A DNA stretch of 64,000 nucleotides from Hyposmocoma kahamanoa. Lineage: Eukaryota; Arthropoda; Insecta; Lepidoptera; Cosmopterigidae. The stretch is from the NCBI RefSeq assembly GCF_003589595.1, contig NW_020653766.1, positions 2,264,273 through 2,328,272 on the forward strand, read 5' to 3'. Position 1 is the first letter of the stretch. Each line of letters starts with the position of its first letter. The notes under the pieces are model-generated. The model had not been told where the DNA came from. It did not search any database and worked only from the letters and a program-made list of their open reading frames with translations. The position numbers and the translations under genes were made by a program. Positions 23,801 through 32,800 of this stretch are shown here, in pieces.

Positions 23801-26800
23801 ATCTTGAATCTAGAACTCTATTAACTAACCGTCTGCGTGGGCCACACAAAAGCAAACTGAAATACAATGTGTGGTAGCATTAATAATCAATTGCCAGCTA
23901 TCTTTAGATTAAACCTATTTATGTGTGGTTTGATTTAGACTTTACTATCTATTAATAGAATTACAAATTGTATGACTAATGGATTATTAACTTTTTAATT
24001 TCAGCCTCAATTCTCCAAGAGACGGGTTCCGAGTCCCCTGGTGGCTCCGGCGGTGGCATAAAGCTGGAGTCGGGTTATTATTGTGGGTATAACAGTCCAG
24101 CGCCCCCCGCCTTCGAGCCCCCCGCAGAGCGAGCTACTCCGTCCGCAATGCTCGTGGGGCAGTGCTTCAGTGAGTTTTATTTTTAGCTTCATGACCTATT
24201 ATTCCTCTTCGGTTATTAGATACGACTTGCATTTGTTGCAATAAAAGTAAATTACAATTATAATTGATTCGTTAATTTATTATGTTTAAATAAGTATCCT
24301 TGCGTATGATGTTTTGTGATACCTTTATGGTCCTAATTGTAAATTAGAACTGGGAACCTTTTTGTTGCCGCAGTTGGCACTATACGTCGTTGTTTTTGCA
24401 AATGTTTTATTTTAATTTTATTTTTGTTGCTTTGTGATTTTGTTTTTCCATAATTGTGTTTTATACCACCATTGCATGATCAGGGTTCTTAAAGTCGAGT
24501 GTTTAGATCACAAGGATTTGCTAAGTAATAGGTAATAGATTTTAAAATCTAATTACGTGGTGATAGCACACGATCCTTCTTTTTACTAGAATTAAAATAA
24601 TGAAACACAATCAATATTTAAAGATTATTTGTTAACAGTCCAAGATATCAAACCCCAACTAAACCCACTCAAATGTTACAAAATAAAAAATCTAAACGAT
24701 AGAAGTGTCCGTGATTGGCCAAGAACCGCTTATATTTTAACCAATCAGGAGGCAGTAGATTGTTTAAGTAGCATCATATTTATCAAATGGTTACACTTTT
24801 GTACCAGTTATGTAACATTTTAAGATATTGTGTAATAAAATAATTTGAATTTTAACAGTTTCAAAAGTACAGTGACGTTATTCTATTTATGAACACAGTG
24901 ACGCGTTTAAGGAGACTCTGGATTAGCAAAAATAATACGTTCTTTTTTTGAAATTTTTCATTTCAGTACTGATTACCATAGACAATAGAATTTTGACATT
25001 AAAATTCGTACTATGAGCTCACAAAAACAATTCACTGTCCATGCAGCTTACGGTCCCCATTCGAAATCCGTTCACCTTTTCTTTCATAGCAAAATCTTAT
25101 CATGACGTGCCATTTGCCATGCAAATCTGTAAAAATAAGCAATTCAAAAAAAGTTACTCCGTGACTAACTTTTTTTAGATTTTGTTACATTTTTAAGGAA
25201 TTTCGTTGATCTTTTTATGATATACCTATAGCCAATTGTCAATAAATAAATACAATTAACTGTTGAGCGTTTTTTGAAAATTTTAGTTTGAGTTTCCAAT
25301 CTTTAAAGTGTTGTTGATAAATTATTGGCATGAATGTTATTGCAATTTTTAAATGGAATTTTAATTATTTTAATAATTTCATTGACCGAAAATCGTAAAA
25401 TAACTTAAATAGTGCCAAATTTGACTATTAACGCAATCAATGAAAATGTACGAATACAAGATACGTTCCAATAATGTTATCAAATTACAATCTCACCTTA
25501 TTAATTTCAATGATAATGACTAAACATGACATGTAATTTCGTCGTACGACAAATTGTAACGTATAATTGAAAAGTTGCCGATATTACAAAACAACGTAAT
25601 AAGTATAATTAATAATAAAATTAATAAAAAAAATTAATTATTCTCATTTTCAACACAATCGGTTAGCTACTGCTTGAACGCTCCCGTGATAGTACATCTG
25701 TCTATTTCTTTCATATGATTTAGTATGTACTTCCATCTCGCTCTTGTTAGATGTCAGCCAGCCATTTAAAAAGTAAAATTCATCATCCTGCCATGCCATT
25801 CCCGTTCAACTTTGTGTAGGTCATGATACGAATTTAAGCAATTCACGTTTACCACGTCAAGTGAATTGCAAGGAACTTGGCTGGCTTATAAGCTCATAGT
25901 AGGCCCCTAGGAGTAGAAAAAGGTTTTTTTTATGGAACCAAGCGACAGGACTAACAAGTTGCGCGCTTGGTTGTAAACGACTGTCTACAACAGTTGCAGT
26001 GCCACTCAGATCTTTAAATTACAAATACCTGAAGGGCACTGCCACAGGCTCGTCACTGCGAGACATGAAATCCTATGTGTCTCTAGTTTCACCAGCACCC
26101 TTATGCATAGTAAATATGTATATTTATGGGGTCGGTATCTTAATGACCATATCATCATAATGACCTGATCAGCATAAGGACTAGACAGCAAAACGACCAC
26201 CTTTGCAGAAGGGCTAACTTACAATGACTTGGTAGCAAAACGACTAGATATCGAAATTACCGTATCGTTAAATGGACCACATGGTAAAACGACAAGGTAG
26301 CAAAATAACTAGATTTATGTACCTAACTTTCAAGGAAATAGTACATAATGTTGATTTTATGGAAATACCTCCTTCTGAAGTCCCAGAATTATTGTACTGC
26401 ATTTGTTCTATATTTTTGATGTGTAATTAGCCAATAGCTACTGTAGTGTACGAGTGTTTACAAAGTTTTACATTATAATTCGTAAGTTGAAATATAACCA
26501 CTCCTGAGTGATACTTTAGATCAAAAGTAAGCGACAAATTTACCTATATCAGGGCTTTAATTAGCAAAGCCCTGATAGGCACTACCATTGGACCCATCAC
26601 GCGGAGATTTAACTTGACAAGTCCCAGGTACCTTTAGTTTCATATTCGAAACCCGAACACTGTGATGGTCACTTGCAGTGCAGATGCAGTACTTCCCAGG
26701 ACGAACTCTTTCACAAGCCTCAGGCGCTATATTATTATTATAAGATGTCATCGGCCTAACTCCATAAAGAAAAACAATGGTCCGTGACCAAATTAGAGCC

Positions 26801-29800
26801 GTGCAAGTCTGGGCACACGCACGTGTTGATCGCTAAATATAGACAATGAATATAATTAGTATTTATGTATTACTATTCATGAATCACGCCGGTTTGTAGC
26901 AGTTGAGCTCTTTGTGAACGAGTTGGTTCAGGGAAGAACTGCCACCTTACCTATTTCTGCCGCCAAGCAGTAATGTGAACATAGCTTGTCAACTTATGTC
27001 TCAGGGTGGTGGGCGTAGTGGAGGCGCCCCATAGATTTTTGCGGTTTAAAGCCCTGTGTGGCACTATAACTGTTATGGACAGGCGTATAGCTTTCAAAAA
27101 AGGTCATAACCGGTTAACGTACGGTTGATAAAATTCACATGCAAATAAAATCACCTCTATGTCATCATAATCTTTTATTTTCATTTTAATTACATTTAGT
27201 GACAGTTTTTTTTTTAAATTTTATTATTTATTGCACATTGAAAAGTACAGAATACATTTAATAAAAGGCAAACACAAATAAAAATACGGGACAAAATAAC
27301 TATAATAACGGGCTCACGTGCACAAAAAAACAAAATTATGTAATAGGTAACTAATGTATATGTAATGTTATACAATAGATAAATAATGCTCCTTAACCAT
27401 TGACTTACAATTATATGGACGTCTGGTCCGCGCTAAAAATTGTCCGAACTTATAGGGCGTTAAAGTCGTATACAGAGCGTCATTCACGCTTTAGTCTTCG
27501 TTTGTTCGACTGACAGCGAAGCAAGCAACATTAGACAGTACTGCGATGACATTACAATTTAAATTCAACGTTTTAGCTTTTTCATATTCCTTTACATGTC
27601 ACTACGTTTAAATAGGTTGACTTGGGACATTTTTTTCGTGGTTTTTGTATTAGACCCGTCGTCCATTTATTTGTAAGTCAATGTCCTTGTAGCTAATGAT
27701 GTTCTTTCGTGAACATAGGAAGTGCGTTCCAAAGTCTGACCGCATGAACAGTGAACGAGTGAGAATAAAAACCAGAATTGAAGGAAGGAAAAGATAACTG
27801 GGAGCTAACAAGAGAGCGACAGGGTTTGTCCTGAGACCTGACACTCGGGAGACTAAGGGTTATGAAGAATATTGTAGAGAACAGAGACAAAAACTCAACA
27901 ACAACAATTTTTATTGAAATCGGTTAACAGAAAGCGAATGAAATTCATTAAACCGGATTCATCATTTCATTTGCCACTCTTAGAACGTCTACGCACTGCA
28001 TGCGATACCTACGTATTCGTTCCGAATTTGAGACTATACAAATGTAGAAAACTTCGACCCACTTCGGATGTCACTGGAGCACTAAGTCCGTTTCGAACCC
28101 GAGAAATAACAAATATCGCTTGTACACCTAGAGATAAAATAATCCCTGTGACATTTCGGACTGAATCGGACGTAGTACGGTACGATGTACTACGTAAACG
28201 CTCTTAGAGGTGGGACATTTTCTTTAAATTTGAAAAGACTACTCACTGAGGTACCTCCTTTTTTAACATAAATAATCTCAGTACAGAGTACTAAAAAAAC
28301 CGACCTCAAAAGTACGTGGAGTTACGTCTATTTGCTAAGTTTCATTGAAATATCCCCTAGTTCGCCACTATACAGGACTTGACGCTGGAGATAATAAAAA
28401 ATAGGTTCTCACTACGACACTACTCAAAGTATATTGAGAGAAAAACGCCTTGAATGGAAGAAATAGCAAAATCAACCATTAAAGTAATTGCTCCTAAATT
28501 AAAGTTAGGCGCTATTTATAAAAATGAATCTTCATGCGTGAACAGCCACCGTTAGAGGTGGATGATTTTCTTCAAAATGAAATGGGACCACTGTGGAAGT
28601 GCCCCTTTTCAAAAAAAAAAGAATCATGAAAATCGGTTCACAAATACCGGAGTTATCGCGTAACATACATACAAAAAAAAAGAAAAAAAAAGAACATACA
28701 GTCGAATTGAAAACCTCCTCCTTTTTTGAAGTCGGTTAAAAAAGGTTTTGATTTTTAGTCTGCCAGTGAAAGCAACCATTCGGTCGGTGAATGACGTTAG
28801 ATGATGGCAGTCAATTCAAACAAATGAACGAGATCGAATTCTATTCTTAAATGTAACACGTGTACTGCACATTGAGTATATAACCAGAAATAGAGACGAA
28901 ATAAGGGCTTTATATTCCTGGTAACTCATCAGTGATACATCACTTATAAATATCAATTCTAGTTTGCACTGAAATATAGACAGCCGCCAACAATTGACCT
29001 GTGTGTACGTCTCCGTATATTCCAAAAATATTCTGTATTTATTGTAATAAAGATAATATCTCTAACAATACCGTGCTGTTCTGTTCGGTGGTGTGGCAAA
29101 AACAGCAAAACATCTAATTACAAAACAAACGGAATCAAATTTCATTAGTAATTAAATATGAAGTATGTTGTTTTGTCATTTTCGTCCATAATAGCTCAAG
29201 TTAATTGGTCGATTTGAAGTGAAACAGTTGACGACACCCGTCAATTGTTTCGAACTCGGGCTAGCCAAGCGGAGCGCAGTTGTCACAGTAATGATATGGC
29301 AGAATAATTTTCAAACAAATTAAATGACATTTCGTCTCTATTTCTAGTTATATACTCGATGGTACTGCACGTAGAATCAGCTCGATACTCTCTGTTTTAT
29401 TGAAATACAAAATTGTTATGTCCCCATTGAAAAACCCACATATTATTTTAATTTTGTTATCCGTTCCAGGCATCCCGCACAGTTCTGCGGGTCTCACTGC
29501 GCAGTCGCCGCTGGTTCCATCAAACACCATTTTTTACCAACACCCACCTCCCACCGATACGCATCCCACTGGTAAGTTAATTTATCTGCATATATTTTTG
29601 TTATCGCAATATGTATATTATATCGGGTACTTACCAACGCTAAACTAGCTACTGGGTAGCCGCCGTGATAGCTGTGGGACATGGTTGCCATCGTGGTAAC
29701 AATATTAGTTTAATAACAATGTGATAGAGTTACAAACAGGCGATGTTTTCAAAATATAGTCAATATTCTTATAATAATAATAATAAAAACAAAACCAACA

Positions 29801-32800
29801 TAAGTGTACCACATGGTACAAAAAAAAATTGTCAGATTGACTCGACCCCTAGAAACAAATCTATAGTACCGATTTTTGTCTCACATAATTAAAATTAGAA
29901 TTTAGATAAAACGGGTCAATGCCATCTAGCGGATTTATAGGTACTATAAAATGAGCAAAGTTGCTTAAAGATATCTACTGTATATTACAACTTTTTTTGT
30001 AAAAAAAAACCGACCTGAAAAGGTCGTGAAATTACATATTCTATTTGCTAAGTTTTATTGAAATCGGTTATCGGAAAGTGCGCGAAACCTATTTCATCCC
30101 CTAGTTTGACAACCTTACAGGTATATACATGTATATACTTACAGGAATATTTTCTTCAAATTTAAATTGTGCCAATACTGCGGTACCCTCTTTCCAAAAA
30201 AAAAGAATCTTCAAAATAGGTTTATAAATGCCGGGGTAATCGCGTAATATATATGTTACCGGAAATGTATGTAATCCGTCATTGTATACAATACCTAGGA
30301 AATGTATGTAATTCCTAAAATCGCAAGGAAATGTGTAAAATAAATTATATTAGACACATTTCCTAGGAAATCTATACATTTCCTAAATAGCAATCGGAAA
30401 TGTGAAACATTTGAGATTTCAATGGGTACGCGGGGATAGCGGGGCGAGGGGAGGGTATTGCTTCGTCTGATCAGGCGATCGCGCTAGTGCCGCGTAAACT
30501 GTCAGTGCGTACGCGCGTCGCAGTCCCTCTGGGCAGAAACGAATTGGACTATTTAGGTTAAGTTAGGTTTTTTTTATACAAACGCGGAAGTCCCTCTGGG
30601 CAGAAACGAATCGGATTATTTAGGTTAAGTTAGGTTTTTTTATACAAACGCGGAAGTCCCTCTGGGCAATGAGTGGTTTAATAAAAAATATTATTCTCAT
30701 TTTAACAACGTGTTTTATTACAGAAAGCATTATTTTTACACATTTCCTAATACGATATTGGAATTATATACAATTCCTAGGAATTGTACACATTTTCTAG
30801 GACATTTATGTAACAAATAGTTTTTGAAACAATATTTTATACATTTCCTAGATAGCTTCGGAATTGTATACATTTCCTAGGATTTGTATACAATTCCTAG
30901 ATTTCATATATTTCCGGTAACATATATACACACAAACATACAATCGAATTGTGAACGCTTTTTTTAAGTCGGTTAAAAATAGGTTTGATACATTTGGTAT
31001 TTTTCAAGATTCTGGTATAACTGATACAACACATTCACATCTAATTGGCTATAATCTTATACAGTTGTTACCTTATTAAATTGTTGTTATTGATATAAAG
31101 AAAAATTATATTTGTTTGGATTACAATTAGTGTCTGTTGCCATGCTGAGTTGCATGTTCGATCTTCGTTCTCCAGAAATTTCTGTGTCTAGGATGTTACA
31201 CGTCAGTTCTATTCGTCTTCTTCCAGCATCAGACGGCATTTCGCAACACTCGAGTGGCAAGTACGACAACGCGCCACAGGACTCCCTCGGAGATTTTGTG
31301 ACCTTTGTTTGTCAGGAGCCTTCAGATGTTCAGCAATTACAGGTACGGTGCTCCGCTTTGTTTCTCAGTTCCACTAAATACATTAGCTTCGTGGATAACG
31401 ACTAAACGACTCTTTTATGGGGAACTGTATACATTTTTACAATAAGATTCCGGGGCATATATTAAGTTTATCATTTCCTAAGTTTAAAAATTACATTATA
31501 TTTTGATTGAAAAGTCATATTACAAAATTGAAGACTACGTGTTAGATAAAGATGTATGGAAAGACGACACGGCTCCAGAATCCACACAAATTTGATTCAA
31601 AGTGTATTCCATAGCATTTAAGTTTATTTGAAAAGAGCAATCCCTAGAGTTTCTTGCTCGTTCTTCTCAGGGAGGTCAGCGTAGTGAACGAGCAGTAGCT
31701 TAAATGTGACGTTTTCAAGTGTAAATTTATTTTACCTATGGAATAAATGATTTTTTGACTTTGGCCTTGGCCACGGAGGCCACTGGTTAGTCTCATCAAC
31801 TGATATTACAAAAAATATATATTATCAACTGAGTAACGTTATTTGCGTTTGTTGTTCAACAAAAATAATACGTCTGAACCAATATATTAACCAATGATTT
31901 GAAATTTTTCAAATTTCAGTTTCTATAAATAAGTAAATACTAGACAACATTTTTAGATTTTCATAAAACCTTTACAATAACTCATAATCGCGTTCCAGGT
32001 ACACAGCCTGTCACGGAGTCCAAAGCCAGCATATTTCAGCAGCTCGATGCTGCCTCCTCCTCCATTACCACCGATGGCAAGACCGGTCGCCATTATCAGA
32101 TCTACAGGTATTTAATCTTTTGGGGATTTCAAGAATCGTGCTCATTCCTCCAATAACAGTAACCTACAACCTCCATGATTATATTTCTTTCAGCGAGCGA
32201 GCTAGGCGTCAGTGGAGGCACGTCACCGTCGTCTCCTGAAGTAAGGTCACCACCCACCTCACCGCGGAGGCGGTCGCCACTCACCTACCGCACCTCCGAC
32301 TGTCACCCACCGATCAGCCATTTCAACCACTTTCATCCGCAGCCACAACAGGTATAAAGTTCCACGCGTGTCACTAAAATTAGATCTGAAATCAGAAATT
32401 TAACATCAATTGAGAATTTGTAACAGAAAGAAGATGGAAATTAATAATAATTGTTACTGTTTTACAAAAAAAACCGACCTCAAAAGTGGAATTACATCTG
32501 TTCGCCAAGTTTTATTGAAATCTATTACCGGAAAGAAGTTTCATCCCCTAGTTTGCCACCCTTAGAGGTGGAATATTTTCTTCAAATTTAAATGGGAAAA
32601 ATACTGAGGTTTCTAACAAACAAGGAATAATAGAAAACGGTTCACAAATCGCGTAACATACACACACAAAAAATACCGTCGAGTTGAGAACCTCCTTTTC
32701 TTTTTGAAGTCGGTTAACACAATTAATAATGTGAGACCATCACGCCGATTGCGTGGTCTTAAATTAGGAAATTCCGTGTACTATGAGTACCAGAGAAACG

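Noticed and set aside
28600..28690. CRISPR-like or microsatellite array
   Set aside because: Only A-rich interruptions within a MITE; no spacer-repeat structure.
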